From Lachnospiraceae bacterium (lineage in GTDB: Bacteria; Bacillota; Clostridia; Lachnospirales; Lachnospiraceae), in the NCBI GenBank assembly GCA_017387565.1, contig JAFOEY010000018.1, positions 43,374-107,373 of the forward strand: DNA of 64,000 nucleotides. The letters run 5' to 3'. Shown here piece after piece: positions 44,404-53,607 of the stretch (position 1 is the first letter of the stretch; each line of letters opens with the position of its first letter). Under the pieces are notes generated by a model, which worked only from the letters and a program-made list of their open reading frames with translations, was not told where the DNA came from and did not search any database. The translations under genes were made by a program, and so were the position numbers.

Positions 44404-44882
44404 GGTGTCACCTTCATTCTTTCGTCTTCATATTTCTTTGTCATAATGGTTCCGTGGTCTTTGTATTTCTTTAAAATGAAATGTGTTGCAGTACTTAAAA
44501 CCGAATCCAGAGTGGAAAGCTTATTGGAAACAAATGATGATACTTCCTTTAAACTCTTGCCTTCCAGAGAAACAAGTAAATCATATCCTCCGGAAATCAG
44601 ATAAACTGAATTAACTTCCGGATATTTGTAAATGCGCTCAGCAATGGTATCAAATCCCTGTCCTCTCTGAGGTGTTACGCGTACCTCAATCAATGCAGAT
44701 ACTTTTTCAATACTGGTCTTTTCCCAGTCAATCAGCGTGTGATAACCACAGATAACACCTTCTTCTTCCATGGCTTTTAATTCATTTGCAACATCGATTT
44801 CCGGAACACCTAAAATAATAGCCAGTTCCTTTATTTCCACTCTGCTGTTTTTTTCTATAATGCTTAAGATTTTTTCTCTCAT
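44400..44882 (-). CDS. Lrp/AsnC family transcriptional regulator
   Basis: About 160 residues: winged helix (about 1-55, with E-L-A-I-I-L-G-V-P-E) and a C-terminal RAM/ASNC ligand domain (about 65-140, with G-G-Y-D-L-L-V). I start it at ATG 44882, with AAGGAATC before it, not at upstream in-frame ATGs (44966, 44918) that lack a ribosome site. It overlaps the aminotransferase gene and is the probable regulator of that operon. Effector unknown. Confidence 0.9.
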   Translation of the reverse strand: MREKILSIIEKNSRVEIKELAIILGVPEIDVANELKAMEEEGVICGYHTLIDWEKTSIEKVSALIEVRVTPQRGQGFDTIAERIYKYPEVNSVYLISGGYDLLVSLEGKSLKEVSSFVSNKLSTLDSVLSTATHFILKKYKDHGTIMTKKYEDERMKVTP

Positions 44883-44937
44883 AATTGATTCCTTTCCTAA
44901 TTGTCTTTCCTTCATTGGCATACTTGTCTCCATATAT

Positions 44938-45010
44938 ATTAGGATCAAAATGTATTCTGATATCATGATACCAACAGATTGTTACACTCTTTTGCTCCTG
45001 GTATCATAAT
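44938..45010. repeat. Dispersed multi-hairpin repeat, degenerate copy
   Basis: It keeps GATACCAACAGATTGTTAC and GGTATCATAAT but has lost the GGGGTCAAAA stem. It lies between the Lrp gene and the AIR-synthase-like gene. Confidence 0.55.
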
Positions 45011-45031
45011 ATTCCATCACTTCTCTGAAAT

Positions 45032-46015
45032 TTACAACGCCTTATATAATTGATCCGTCTTGGGAGGCTCCAAAAATCTGGTTTCCTCACCATTTGTCAC
45101 AACTCTGTCGTTGCCTTCGGTCACTTTTCCGATTACGGCTGCATGAATACCGGATTCTTCCAGTACTCTTACCAGGTCGTAACCGTTATCCGCGGCTAAC
45201 ATCAAACTTCCGGACGACATCATTTCATATGGATTCACATCAAAATAATTACATATTTCAACCGTAGCCTGCTTAATCGGTATTTTTTTCAAATCAATGG
45301 TCAGTCCAACGCCTGCGCTTTCTGCCATCTCCCAAAGTGCTCCAAATACACCGCCCTCTGTGATATCATGCATTGCGCTCACATTGGACTTTCCGGCGAT
45401 TGCAGCCTCTTTTATAATAGAAAGATACTGACTGTATCCCTTCGCTTCCTCAATTAAAAACGCGGGGAATTTTTGCAACAGCTCTTCTTCTTTTTCTTTC
45501 GCAAGTATCGCGGTTCCTTCGAGTGCCGCCCACTTGGTAATGACGATATCCTGTCCGGGCTTTGCTCCTTTGGTCGGAAGCATCCGGTCTTTTTTTACTT
45601 TTCCAATTCCGGTAACGGATAATACCGGCCGATTTACCGCATCCGTCACTTCCGTGTGTCCCCCGACAACCTGTATATTTAATTCCTGACAACAGGTTTC
45701 AATTTCCTGCATGAGTTCCCGGATTTTTATTTCCCGGATACGGGGTGGAAGTAATGCGCATACCAATACGCCAATAACTTCTGCTCCGCTTGAAGCAATG
45801 TCGTTGGCTGAAATCATAACGGCCCATCTTCCCATTTCTTTTGTGGTTCCGGTAATCGGATCTGTGGATAATACCATAACCTCATCGGGCTGAAGTCCGA
45901 TGATGGCACAATCTTCTCCGACATCGGCACCGACCAAAACTTCGGGCCGTTTTGTTTTAATTTGTTTTAGGATGGAACGCTTTAAAACGTTCTCAGGTAC
46001 TTTGCCGATTTCCAT
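45032..46015 (-). CDS. AIR synthase-related (PurM/HypE-like) protein
   Basis: A 327-residue ATP-binding protein of the PurM/ThiL/SelD/HypE superfamily. Acidic residues for Mg-ATP appear in V-G-E-D-C-A-I (about 33), D-P-I-T-G (about 53) and G-G-H-T-E-V (about 117). The C-terminal half has M-H-D-I-T-E-G-G-V-F-G-A and S-S-G-S-L. It lacks the HypE C-terminal cysteine and no other hydrogenase-maturation gene is in the window, so it is probably not HypE. Standalone clostridial proteins of this kind are annotated 'AIR synthase family' without a proven reaction. Confidence 0.85.
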   Translation of the reverse strand: MEIGKVPENVLKRSILKQIKTKRPEVLVGADVGEDCAIIGLQPDEVMVLSTDPITGTTKEMGRWAVMISANDIASSGAEVIGVLVCALLPPRIREIKIRELMQEIETCCQELNIQVVGGHTEVTDAVNRPVLSVTGIGKVKKDRMLPTKGAKPGQDIVITKWAALEGTAILAKEKEEELLQKFPAFLIEEAKGYSQYLSIIKEAAIAGKSNVSAMHDITEGGVFGALWEMAESAGVGLTIDLKKIPIKQATVEICNYFDVNPYEMMSSGSLMLAADNGYDLVRVLEESGIHAAVIGKVTEGNDRVVTNGEETRFLEPPKTDQLYKAL

Positions 46016-46137
46016 ATTTTAACCCTGACAGACATTTGGAATTGTCCCAAATATCTGATTTTTACTGTTTGCTATTATTCATTAATTATTTAATTTTCAA
46101 TTTTAAAATTTCATTGCACCAATTCTTCAGCAACTGC

Positions 46138-47733
46138 TTACTGGGCAGCCTGCTGCTGAGCCGCTGCCGCATCTGCTGCTGCCTGTGCCGCCGCTGCTTC
46201 TGCCGCCTGTTGTGCTGCAAGAGCTGCTGCCGCTTCCGCTGCCTGTTGAGCTGCCTGCTGGGCTGCTATGGCATTGGCATCGGGGACAGCCGGTGACGCA
46301 CCTCCTGCAATAACCGCTCTGCAGGCATCTATGCTTTGCGATGCAATCGCCGCATTGATAGCTGCAGAGAGATTGGGGTCTGACGTTGCCGTTCCGACTG
46401 CTGCCGTTCTGGGAACCGCCGCATAAGAACTCTCATTTACGATTTCACGGCTTTCCTCTTTGCCATCAACTGTTACAACTTTCCACAATCTGGCTTTATA
46501 TCCCACATGTGCACTCTGCACACTGATATATCCGACACCATGACCGCTGTCCGCAACAACCTTTTCACCTTGCGGTACAGTCCTTGATAATACTTCACTT
46601 TCATAAGTCACTTTGCGGTTTTTGGGACGTGTTTCCACACCGTAAATATTAAAAGTAATCTTTTTGTCTTTGGTATATCCTTCAATATAAATCGGATAAT
46701 CCGTACTGTTTACAAATTTCAAATCCTTTGTAGTTCCGGAAATTGCTGCATCGGCAGAGGGATCAACATAAGTTACAATCATGGAATGATTAGAACGATC
46801 TTTTACCGTAAGTTCCGCACGCAATACCGCATTATACAATGTCGTCGATACCTGACAGATACCGCCACCCAGAGATTCAACAACCAGACCGTTTAAATAA
46901 GAACCCGCCATATAATATCCATTATCAGCAGTAAACGGACTGACTGCCTCATATACGGAAAAAGTGTCTCCCGGGTAAAGCAGGGAACCATTAATCAGGC
47001 TGCATCCGTTTGCTACATTTCCGGACCGGTTAGAACCGGACGTAGAATAATCTGTGGTAAAGCTTCCCAAAAGATCCTTTACCTTTGCAAGCTCTTCTTC
47101 AGAACCACGGGGCTCATCGGTATCCACAACCAAATCTATAGAAGCATCCTGACCATCCCATCCATCTGATACAAAAGAAACAATAGAATCTGCGGAAGCC
47201 TCTTCATCAATCACAACTCCCACCTGACCCGGGACAATGACAAATTCCCCATCTTCCCTTGTCAAGGTTGCATCCTTTGCATCCACATTATACTTTAGAC
47301 ATTTATCAGAAATCATTTTTAATACATCATCTTTTTCAACCTCATATTCCATGGGTAAAATCAGATTTTCGTACTCTAAATCTTTTTTAGTTTTGTATCT
47401 GGCAACAAGATTACCTGCTTTTGCAACCTTGACAGCATCTTGCGCAACATCTGTATTGACCCATGTAATACCAAGATCGTTCATGGATACTACAACGGTA
47501 TTGTTATTCATGGCATTTAATGTCAATTGCCTGCTGCCAATTGTATCCATATATTCTTTGACTTTTTGCGTTGCTTCTAAAGCAGTCAGACCGGAAACAT
47601 CCACCTCTCCGATGAAAACACCGTTTTCAATGACTTCATCTTCAACTGATTTAGCAGAAACAGAAAAATCTGTATGCAGAAAAAGCAGTGTAAAAGCTGC
47701 CGTAAAACAAATAATATTTAAAAATTTTTTCAT
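46138..47733 (-). CDS. VanW family protein with alanine/glutamine-rich tail
   Basis: A 531-residue exported protein. An N-terminal signal or anchor (about 6-27) is followed by two peptidoglycan-binding-like PG_binding_4 regions (about 30-210), the VanW domain (about 215-340, with P-G-D-T-F-S and G-G-G-I-C-Q-V-S-T-T-L) and a G5-like beta region (about 370-420). The last 50 residues are almost only Ala and Gln with a few Glu/Asp, in A-A-Q-Q-A-A-E-like runs. The tail is unusual and probably a long helix. VanW proteins are cell-wall associated; they accompany but are not required for vancomycin resistance. GGAG precedes the ATG. Confidence 0.9.
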   Translation of the reverse strand: MKKFLNIICFTAAFTLLFLHTDFSVSAKSVEDEVIENGVFIGEVDVSGLTALEATQKVKEYMDTIGSRQLTLNAMNNNTVVVSMNDLGITWVNTDVAQDAVKVAKAGNLVARYKTKKDLEYENLILPMEYEVEKDDVLKMISDKCLKYNVDAKDATLTREDGEFVIVPGQVGVVIDEEASADSIVSFVSDGWDGQDASIDLVVDTDEPRGSEEELAKVKDLLGSFTTDYSTSGSNRSGNVANGCSLINGSLLYPGDTFSVYEAVSPFTADNGYYMAGSYLNGLVVESLGGGICQVSTTLYNAVLRAELTVKDRSNHSMIVTYVDPSADAAISGTTKDLKFVNSTDYPIYIEGYTKDKKITFNIYGVETRPKNRKVTYESEVLSRTVPQGEKVVADSGHGVGYISVQSAHVGYKARLWKVVTVDGKEESREIVNESSYAAVPRTAAVGTATSDPNLSAAINAAIASQSIDACRAVIAGGASPAVPDANAIAAQQAAQQAAEAAAALAAQQAAEAAAAQAAADAAAAQQQAAQ

Positions 47734-47803
47734 AATCTACTCCATGTGTTATAATAACTTTGAGTTATTTAGAAAACTACAATCTCTTTTGCAGATCCGA
47801 TAA

Positions 47804-47902
47804 CTATACTGCAACAGACAATACCAAAGGCAGTACCATGGCAAGAATCAGGATCACAATAATGATGACAGAAATAATCTGTTTTCCTTTTTTATTAAAC
47901 AT
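47804..47902 (-). CDS. Small single-pass membrane protein
   Basis: A 32-residue protein starting F-N-K-K-G-K and continuing as one hydrophobic helix I-I-S-V-I-I-I-V-I-L-I-L. GAGGTG is seven bases before the ATG, a strong site, which favours translation. It is divergent from the 202-residue TPR-like gene. Small membrane proteins with this basic-then-hydrophobic pattern recur in Lachnospiraceae, but function is unknown to me. Confidence 0.65.
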   Translation of the reverse strand: MFNKKGKQIISVIIIVILILAMVLPLVLSVAV

Positions 47903-47938
47903 AAAATCACCTCTTCTTACGAAAGGATATTATAAACG

Positions 47939-48547
47939 ATGTTCCCTTTTTTGGCAACTATCGTGTTCGTTATCTGGCTGACTTACGAGCTGAAAAAACA
48001 CGACAGAATCAATACAAAAGCATATGAGGATTTTTGGGAAAAAGAGCGGGAGGCAAACCTTGTCAGGAAAAAATCATTAGATAACCTTTCCTACATCAAA
48101 GTGCCTCTGGAATATATTCCCAAAAGTCTTTTATCCGAGGATCCCGTCGTAAGCGACTGCATAAGTATCCTGGAACATCTTTCCGAAAGAAAAATCGTCA
48201 ACCTGACCGGTTATACCAATACGGATTTAAAATTGGAATATGGTGCACCCAATCTTAACATCTTAATGGAATACGACGAAAACTACACTCTTTATGCCCG
48301 CACCATGAACAAATTAGCCCACGCTTACTATGATGCCGGGTATGAAAGTAACGCCCGCATTTTGTTGGAATGCTGTATTGAAAGCAATACGGATATCAAA
48401 GCCACTTATCTTCTTCTGGCCCAAATCTATAAAAAACACCAGGAAACGGAAAAAATCGATAAACTGATGGAAACAGCCAAAAATCTTCCATCCGCTTCCA
48501 AAAAATCCATCATACACGCCTTGGAGGAATACGTCCGTATTGACTGA
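47939..48547 (+). CDS. Membrane-anchored TPR-like helical protein
   Basis: A 202-residue protein. A short N-terminal hydrophobic helix (about 3-16) is followed by K-K-H-D-R-I and then helical repeats. Residues about 125-195 have the TPR-type pattern (A-H-A-Y-Y-D-A-G-Y, A-R-I-L-L-E, Y-L-L-L-A-Q-I-Y). No enzyme motif. Its last 38 bases overlap the end of the exonuclease gene on the opposite strand. AAAGG lies before the ATG. Likely a scaffold at the membrane; partner unknown. Confidence 0.75.
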   Translation: MFPFLATIVFVIWLTYELKKHDRINTKAYEDFWEKEREANLVRKKSLDNLSYIKVPLEYIPKSLLSEDPVVSDCISILEHLSERKIVNLTGYTNTDLKLEYGAPNLNILMEYDENYTLYARTMNKLAHAYYDAGYESNARILLECCIESNTDIKATYLLLAQIYKKHQETEKIDKLMETAKNLPSASKKSIIHALEEYVRID

Positions 48548-49244
48548 TTAAATTATCGAGATACCGGCTGGCTTCATTTCTGCTTAATGCATTAATATCA
48601 TATGCGCTTTCCACATGATAATAGGACAAAAACCTGTTGATTTGTTCCTTTTGTTTTGGCTGAATAGGACCTTCTTTTTTTACCTGATAAATTAACATGG
48701 AGGGTTCAAACAGCTTATCTGCATCCTCTGTCTCTCCAAATTTCCGCAACAAAATCTTATATAGTTCATACGCGGCCTCCACATCAGACATCGCACGATG
48801 TGGGGTATGCCGAATTTCAAAATGCTTACATAAAAACGGAAGCGACCGACTTTCCAGATCCCCTAAGTATTTCCTGGAAATTGCCAGCGTATCAATCCCT
48901 GTTTTTTCAAATGTGTTTCCGGCATTCACAGCAGCTCTTTTTAAAAACGAAAAATCAAACAGAATGCTGTGCCCCAGTAAACAGCCCGTTGTTTCAAATT
49001 TGATAAAGTCTCCAATGACATCTCCGATATAAGGAGCCTTTTTTAAATCTTCATCACATAGACCTGTTAAGGTAACAATGCGTTCCTCTAACACTCTCCC
49101 GGGATTGACCAGCGTGTGAAAGGTATCTGTGATGTTACCATTTTCTACTCTCATTGCTGCAATTTCGGTAATTTTATCTTTTTTGGGATCCAGTCCGGTT
49201 GTCTCAATATCGACGACCGTGAACTTTTCATACTCTTTTCTCAT
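48510..49244 (-). CDS. DnaQ-like 3'-5' exonuclease (PolC-type)
   Basis: About 244 residues. The exonuclease domain has D-I-E-T-T-G (ExoI), H-S-I-L-F-D-F-S-F-L (ExoII) and H-R-A-M-S-D-V (ExoIII H-x4-D), i.e. the DEDDh type. The C-terminal 60 residues are a separate helical part. A GTG at 49253 and ATG at 49244 both fit; I prefer the ATG. It is a standalone proofreading or repair nuclease. It lies 28 bp after nth on the same strand and could be transcribed with it. Confidence 0.88.
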   Translation of the reverse strand: MRKEYEKFTVVDIETTGLDPKKDKITEIAAMRVENGNITDTFHTLVNPGRVLEERIVTLTGLCDEDLKKAPYIGDVIGDFIKFETTGCLLGHSILFDFSFLKRAAVNAGNTFEKTGIDTLAISRKYLGDLESRSLPFLCKHFEIRHTPHRAMSDVEAAYELYKILLRKFGETEDADKLFEPSMLIYQVKKEGPIQPKQKEQINRFLSYYHVESAYDINALSRNEASRYLDNLISQYGRIPPRRV

Positions 49245-49271
49245 ATTTTCCACGATTTGCTACTTTCATTT

Positions 49272-49922
49272 TTACTTAGAACGCTTTTTCTTGTTTTGTT
49301 CCTTATAATAACTGCAATACTCTGTCAAAAAGCATTCTTCACATTTCGGACTTCTGGCAAAACAGATCTGCCTTCCAAATGTAATAATCTGGATATTGTA
49401 TAAAATCCAATGATCCTTGGGCAGAACCTTCATCAGATCATATTCAATTTTTTCCGGATCATCTTCCTTCGTAAATCCGAGCTTTTTTGAGATGCGTTTT
49501 ACATGTGTATCTACAACAACGCTCGGTTCATGAAAAATATTGCCTCGAATCACATTGGCTGTTTTTCTGCCTACGCCCGCAAGAGAGGTCAAATCTTCCA
49601 GGCTTTCGGGAACCTCTCCGTCAAACTTTTCTACCAGATCTTTGCAGCAGGCAATGATGTTTTTTGCTTTATTATGATAAAAACCGGTAGACTTAATATC
49701 CTGCTCCAGTTCTTTTAAATCGGCATTCGCAAAGTCTGCGGGACAGGTGTACTTTTGGAACAAATCCTTTGTAACGATATTCACACGGGCATCCGTACAC
49801 TGCGCGCTTAAAATCGTCGCAATCAAAAGCTGCCATGGACTGTCATGATCTAAATAACATTTATACTCCGTTGTATACACTTCGTCCAGCTTGTCTAAAA
49901 TTTCTTTTGTTCTCTTTGTCAT
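49272..49922 (-). CDS. nth: Endonuclease III
   Basis: A 216-residue DNA glycosylase/AP lyase of base-excision repair. The helix-hairpin-helix L-A-G-V-G-R-K-T-A-N-V (about 113-123) holds the catalytic Lys, followed by V-D-T-H-V with the catalytic Asp (about 138). The 4Fe-4S cluster cysteines C-x6-C-x2-C-x5-C are at the C-terminus. Length is normal. The ATG overlaps the end of the upstream radical SAM gene (ATGA). Confidence 0.95.
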   Translation of the reverse strand: MTKRTKEILDKLDEVYTTEYKCYLDHDSPWQLLIATILSAQCTDARVNIVTKDLFQKYTCPADFANADLKELEQDIKSTGFYHNKAKNIIACCKDLVEKFDGEVPESLEDLTSLAGVGRKTANVIRGNIFHEPSVVVDTHVKRISKKLGFTKEDDPEKIEYDLMKVLPKDHWILYNIQIITFGRQICFARSPKCEECFLTEYCSYYKEQNKKKRSK

Positions 49923-51724
49923 GTTATCACCTCTTCATTCAGAAACAATATTTTTGCATCATATGTCAATGGATTGCGCTCCATATAGTCATAAAGTACA
50001 AATACTCGTTTTTCCCTTTTCTGATAAGATGGGCTATCTCCGAAAATATCATATGTAAAGGGTTCCATGTGAGTCATCCGCACCATACTTTTAGCATCAT
50101 ATTCTTCATAGCTTTTGAGAATATGGCAACCTGTCTCCCTCCGCTTTGCTTCCATTCGGTAAAAATAATTGATTACTTCTTTGTCTGCAGACAAATCTGC
50201 TGAAAAATCAGGTCTGCTCTTGGCATTTTCCCGCAAATATACATCCATGGTCAAAAGTTCCTTGACCAATTCCGAATCACATGCAGACACCTCACCGGCA
50301 AATTCCAAAAGCACATGGTAGCGGTGCATTCTGGACGGTGTATTTATGAAATAATGCTTCTTTTCATAAAAATAGGCCAGAGCCTCATAGAGAGCAAAAG
50401 GTGTTTCAAAAAACTGCTCCAGATAAGGAATGGTATAGGTAAACTGATTACTGTTATAGTAAATTTCGAGCATTTCTTCAATCTGCTTTAGCTTACAAAT
50501 CTGCTCATAAGAAATCCAGTTTGTGCATAGCACCTCGTACGGCGGTTGCGATGTATAGCAAAGCCCGTACTCTTTTTCCATCTCCTTCATGTGGGAACCA
50601 CTCAGAACCTTTAAAAATCCAAGCTGTAATTGCTCGGGATGCATCCGGTATACATCGGAAAAGGATTGCTGAAAACTTTCATAGTCTTCATATGGCAGTC
50701 CCGCAATTAAATCCAGATGTATATGGATATTGTTTCCCCGGTGAAGTCTTGCAACAATCGTTCTCAATTTTTCAACATCCATGATACGTCTGATTTCCTG
50801 AAGAGTCTTTTCATTGGTAGTCTGTACACCAATTTCCATCTGTACGGCACCGGGTCTTAATGTATTCAAAAGGCTCAGTTCTTCTTCATTTAATAAATCC
50901 GCACCAATTTCAAAATGAAAATTTGTTATTCCGTTATCATGCTCTTTGATATATTGCCATATTTCCATGGCGTGTTGATGGTTACAGTTAAAAGTCCGGT
51001 CAATAAATTTTACCTGCGGTACTTTACTATCCAGAAAAAACTGCAATTCCTTTTTTACCATTTCCATATCACGAAGTCTTACCTTCTTGTCAATGGAAGA
51101 TAGGCAGTAGCTGCAACGAAACGGACATCCCCGTGACGTTTCATAGTAGATAATTTTATGTTCAAACGGTTTTAAGTCTTGGTACAGAAAAGGGATTGCA
51201 CTTAAATCCGTCAGTTCCCTATCTTCCGTTTTGTACAATTCCGATTCATCTCGAAAATGCAGACCTTTAATCTCTTTTAATGCCGCAACGTCATTTGCAA
51301 AAGCATTCCCACATTGCTCATACAACTCGCAATAATACTCACATACTTCCAAAAAAGTCTGTTCGCCTTCTCCGATCATAATTCCGGTTAGCTCATGGTA
51401 ACTATTTAGAACTTCTTCTGCGCGGTATGATACTTCGGGGCCTCCCAGCCAGATAGGGACCCCCGGCATTATTTTTTTGATCTCTTTCACCAAGCTAAAG
51501 ACCATGGACACATTCCAGATATAAACCGAAAAACCTAAGATGTCCGGTTTTTGTTTATAAATTGCACTTAGAATTTCATCCATCCGTTGATTGATGGTAT
51601 AATCTGCCAAAGCAATGTGTTCTTCCATTTCCGGTCGATAATGTGTTGCATACGAATAAAGGCTCAACAATGCCGGATTGGTGTGAATATATTTTGAGTT
51701 AACTGCAACTAACAAAAATTTCAT
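49919..51724 (-). CDS. B12-binding radical SAM protein with DUF4080
   Basis: About 601 residues. The N-terminal B12-binding-like Rossmann domain (about 1-135) is followed by radical SAM (C-P-F-R-C-S-Y-C near 205) and a C-terminal DUF4080 region (about 400-560). Such enzymes use cobalamin and SAM for difficult methylations or rearrangements. The substrate is not apparent. The ATG at 51724, preceded by AAAAGGAAC, gives the usual N-terminus M-K-F-L-L-V-A; 51745 is an alternative. It is co-transcribed with nth (ATGA overlap). Confidence 0.85.
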   Translation of the reverse strand: MKFLLVAVNSKYIHTNPALLSLYSYATHYRPEMEEHIALADYTINQRMDEILSAIYKQKPDILGFSVYIWNVSMVFSLVKEIKKIMPGVPIWLGGPEVSYRAEEVLNSYHELTGIMIGEGEQTFLEVCEYYCELYEQCGNAFANDVAALKEIKGLHFRDESELYKTEDRELTDLSAIPFLYQDLKPFEHKIIYYETSRGCPFRCSYCLSSIDKKVRLRDMEMVKKELQFFLDSKVPQVKFIDRTFNCNHQHAMEIWQYIKEHDNGITNFHFEIGADLLNEEELSLLNTLRPGAVQMEIGVQTTNEKTLQEIRRIMDVEKLRTIVARLHRGNNIHIHLDLIAGLPYEDYESFQQSFSDVYRMHPEQLQLGFLKVLSGSHMKEMEKEYGLCYTSQPPYEVLCTNWISYEQICKLKQIEEMLEIYYNSNQFTYTIPYLEQFFETPFALYEALAYFYEKKHYFINTPSRMHRYHVLLEFAGEVSACDSELVKELLTMDVYLRENAKSRPDFSADLSADKEVINYFYRMEAKRRETGCHILKSYEEYDAKSMVRMTHMEPFTYDIFGDSPSYQKREKRVFVLYDYMERNPLTYDAKILFLNEEVIT

Positions 51725-51776
51725 ATGTAATTTGTTCCTTTTCATAATCTATAAAGGTAATTATCATTTAATTTTA

Positions 51777-51870
51777 TTATGATACCAGGATGTAAAGGTC
51801 ATGCCTTTTCGTTCTTTCATGCTTTCATGAGCACAAAGTACAAAGTAATCCTAAGGTATCATATGATATA
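51777..51870. repeat. Dispersed multi-hairpin repeat, degenerate copy
   Basis: ATGATACCAGG and later AGCACAAAGTACAAAGTAATCC keep the order of the family but differ from the consensus. It occupies the first part of the 448-bp gap between the radical SAM and small ORF genes. Confidence 0.55.
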
Positions 51871-51978
51871 TTCCGATTACTATATTTAATATATAACATC
51901 ATACCACAATTTTTCAAAAGAAACCGCAGGATTCCCTTGGAAACCGATTGACTCTTATTGTACGGGCAAATTATAATA

Positions 51979-52132
51979 ATGATACCAGGGTCAAAAGGTC
52001 ATATTTTTCATGCTCGCATGAAAAAGTATGACTTTGGGACCCGCAAAACATGAGAAAGTAGCCCGATTAGGGCGGATTTCGATTGTTTACGGATTGCGAG
52101 AGCACAGAGTGCATAGCTGTCCGCAGATATCA
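51979..52132. repeat. Dispersed multi-hairpin repeat, longest copy in the window
   Basis: It starts GATACCAGGGTCAAAAGGTC and contains CATGCTCGCATG, GGGACCCGC, AGCCCGATTAGGGCGGATT and GGATTGCGAGAGCAC. The final GGGGTCAAAA stem is replaced by unrelated DNA. The same central order in reverse occurs at 63,858-64,000. Confidence 0.85.
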
Positions 52133-52171
52133 TGTGAAATTCATATCAATTTAAATATATTATGATGATTT

Positions 52172-52348
52172 ATGACACTAATTGCATTTATTATTTTATT
52201 AATTAAATTCGCTTTACCTATATTATTAATCGTATGGGCAATTAATTTGCTAAAAAGTAATCGACAGAGAGATAAAGAAATTAGCGAACTACAAACCGCA
52301 ATTCATGAATTACAGCTTCAAATTAATGAATTAAAAGAGTATAAATAA
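52172..52348 (+). CDS. Small membrane protein with coiled-coil tail
   Basis: A 58-residue protein: one membrane helix (about 3-27, including L-P-I-L-L-I-V-W) followed by a heptad-like charged helix (E-I-S-E-L-Q, E-L-Q-L-Q-I-N-E-L-K). The frame stays open through AT-rich DNA. No clear Shine-Dalgarno sequence precedes the ATG, which lowers confidence. It is 20 bp upstream of the HD-GYP gene and probably on the same transcript. Confidence 0.55.
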   Translation: MTLIAFIILLIKFALPILLIVWAINLLKSNRQRDKEISELQTAIHELQLQINELKEYK

Positions 52349-52368
52349 AATAGAAATGGGGGATTTCT

Positions 52369-53448
52369 ATGAAGAAGGTATTGCTATCAGACTTAAAAAA
52401 CGGAATGATTACGGCAGAGGATGTCATTTCCTTAGACGGTCAGTTAGTTGTCCCAAAGGGTATTGCTTTAACAGAAAATCTGATTGCCAGAATCTTTTCT
52501 TTTGACATCTTTTCCATCCGGGTTGAAGATGAAATTTTAACTACCAATCTGGATATACCTGCCGGTTCAGAAATGTCATATGCTCAAAAAGTAAAATCTT
52601 CTCCCGAATTTGCCGTATTTCAGAAAGATTTTAAAGAAAATGTTGACAGGCTGGAATTTGCATTTAATTCACTGATTGAAAAAAATACTGAATTTGATCC
52701 GACTGTGATTTTGGAAGAAACTCTGAAGATGATTAATCATCGCTCCTCTCCTACCGGTATCATGGATTTAATGCTCAATATGCAGGAATACGATGACTGT
52801 ACCTATGCACACTCTTTAAACGTTGCAATGATTTGTAATATTTTTGCAGGCTGGCTTCACTTTTCTCTCAAAGATAGAGTCCTTGCAACTGCCTGCGGAT
52901 TATTTCATGATATCGGAAAGTTAAAAATCCCACATGAAATCATCAGCAAACCGGGGAAATTAACCCCGGCAGAATTCCGTATCATTAAAACCCACCCGCT
53001 TCATTCGTATAAGCTGATTTCGCAGTTTCAACTGTCAGATGAAATTAAAAACGCAGCATTAATGCATCACGAGCGTTGTGACGGATCCGGTTATCCATAT
53101 GGTTTTACATTTGACAAAATTACGCGTTTTGCCAAATTAGTAGCAATTGCTGATGTTTATGAAGCTATGACCAGTAATCGTTCATATCGCGAGGCTTTAT
53201 GTCCCTTTTATGTAATTACTCATTTTGAAAATGACGGATTGCTAAAGTATGACCCCGGCTTTTTATTAACTTTTTTGGAAAATGTAGTTAATACTTTTTT
53301 AAATCAAAAGGTACGATTAAGCAATGGAATCGAAGGAAGTATCATCTATATCAATCCGATTGCCCTTTCCAAGCCCACCGTCCAGGTTGGTGAAAAATTC
53401 ATAGATTTAAAATTATTAGACAATGTCGAAATAACTTCTATCATATGA
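52369..53448 (+). CDS. HD-GYP domain cyclic-di-GMP phosphodiesterase
   Basis: A 359-residue protein. Residues about 135-300 are an HD-GYP domain: H-S-L-N-V (about 147), L-F-H-D-I-G-K (about 182), H-H-E-R-C-D-G-S-G-Y-P (about 232), and D-V-Y-E-A-M. It would hydrolyse c-di-GMP to GMP via di- or trimetal iron. The N-terminal 120 residues are a short helical/beta region, typical of the DUF3391-like part. GGGGGA precedes the ATG. It counteracts diguanylate cyclases such as the one at 56,457-58,694. Confidence 0.92.
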   Translation: MKKVLLSDLKNGMITAEDVISLDGQLVVPKGIALTENLIARIFSFDIFSIRVEDEILTTNLDIPAGSEMSYAQKVKSSPEFAVFQKDFKENVDRLEFAFNSLIEKNTEFDPTVILEETLKMINHRSSPTGIMDLMLNMQEYDDCTYAHSLNVAMICNIFAGWLHFSLKDRVLATACGLFHDIGKLKIPHEIISKPGKLTPAEFRIIKTHPLHSYKLISQFQLSDEIKNAALMHHERCDGSGYPYGFTFDKITRFAKLVAIADVYEAMTSNRSYREALCPFYVITHFENDGLLKYDPGFLLTFLENVVNTFLNQKVRLSNGIEGSIIYINPIALSKPTVQVGEKFIDLKLLDNVEITSII

Positions 53449-53491
53449 TGCAAGGGGAAAAATCGAAATATTCAATTATTAAGATCTGTTT

Positions 53492-53534
53492 AAGCTTTTG
53501 CAGAATATTTTTTTCATATCTGCAAAAGCTTTTT
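53492..53534 (+). terminator. Rho-independent terminator of the HD-GYP gene
   Basis: A 13-bp stem AAGCTTTTGCAGA/TCTGCAAAAGCTT followed by TTT, 44 bp after the stop codon. It also contains an internal T-run in the loop. Confidence 0.75.
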
Positions 53535-53607
53535 AATATGCGTATACAACGTTGATTCTGCATTTATTATCCGATATAATATCTACATTGGTAACAAGGA
53601 GAATTCT

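Noticed and set aside
45032-46015. HypE hydrogenase maturation protein
   Set aside because: It belongs to the superfamily but the C-terminal cysteine of HypE is absent and no hyp or hydrogenase genes are nearby.
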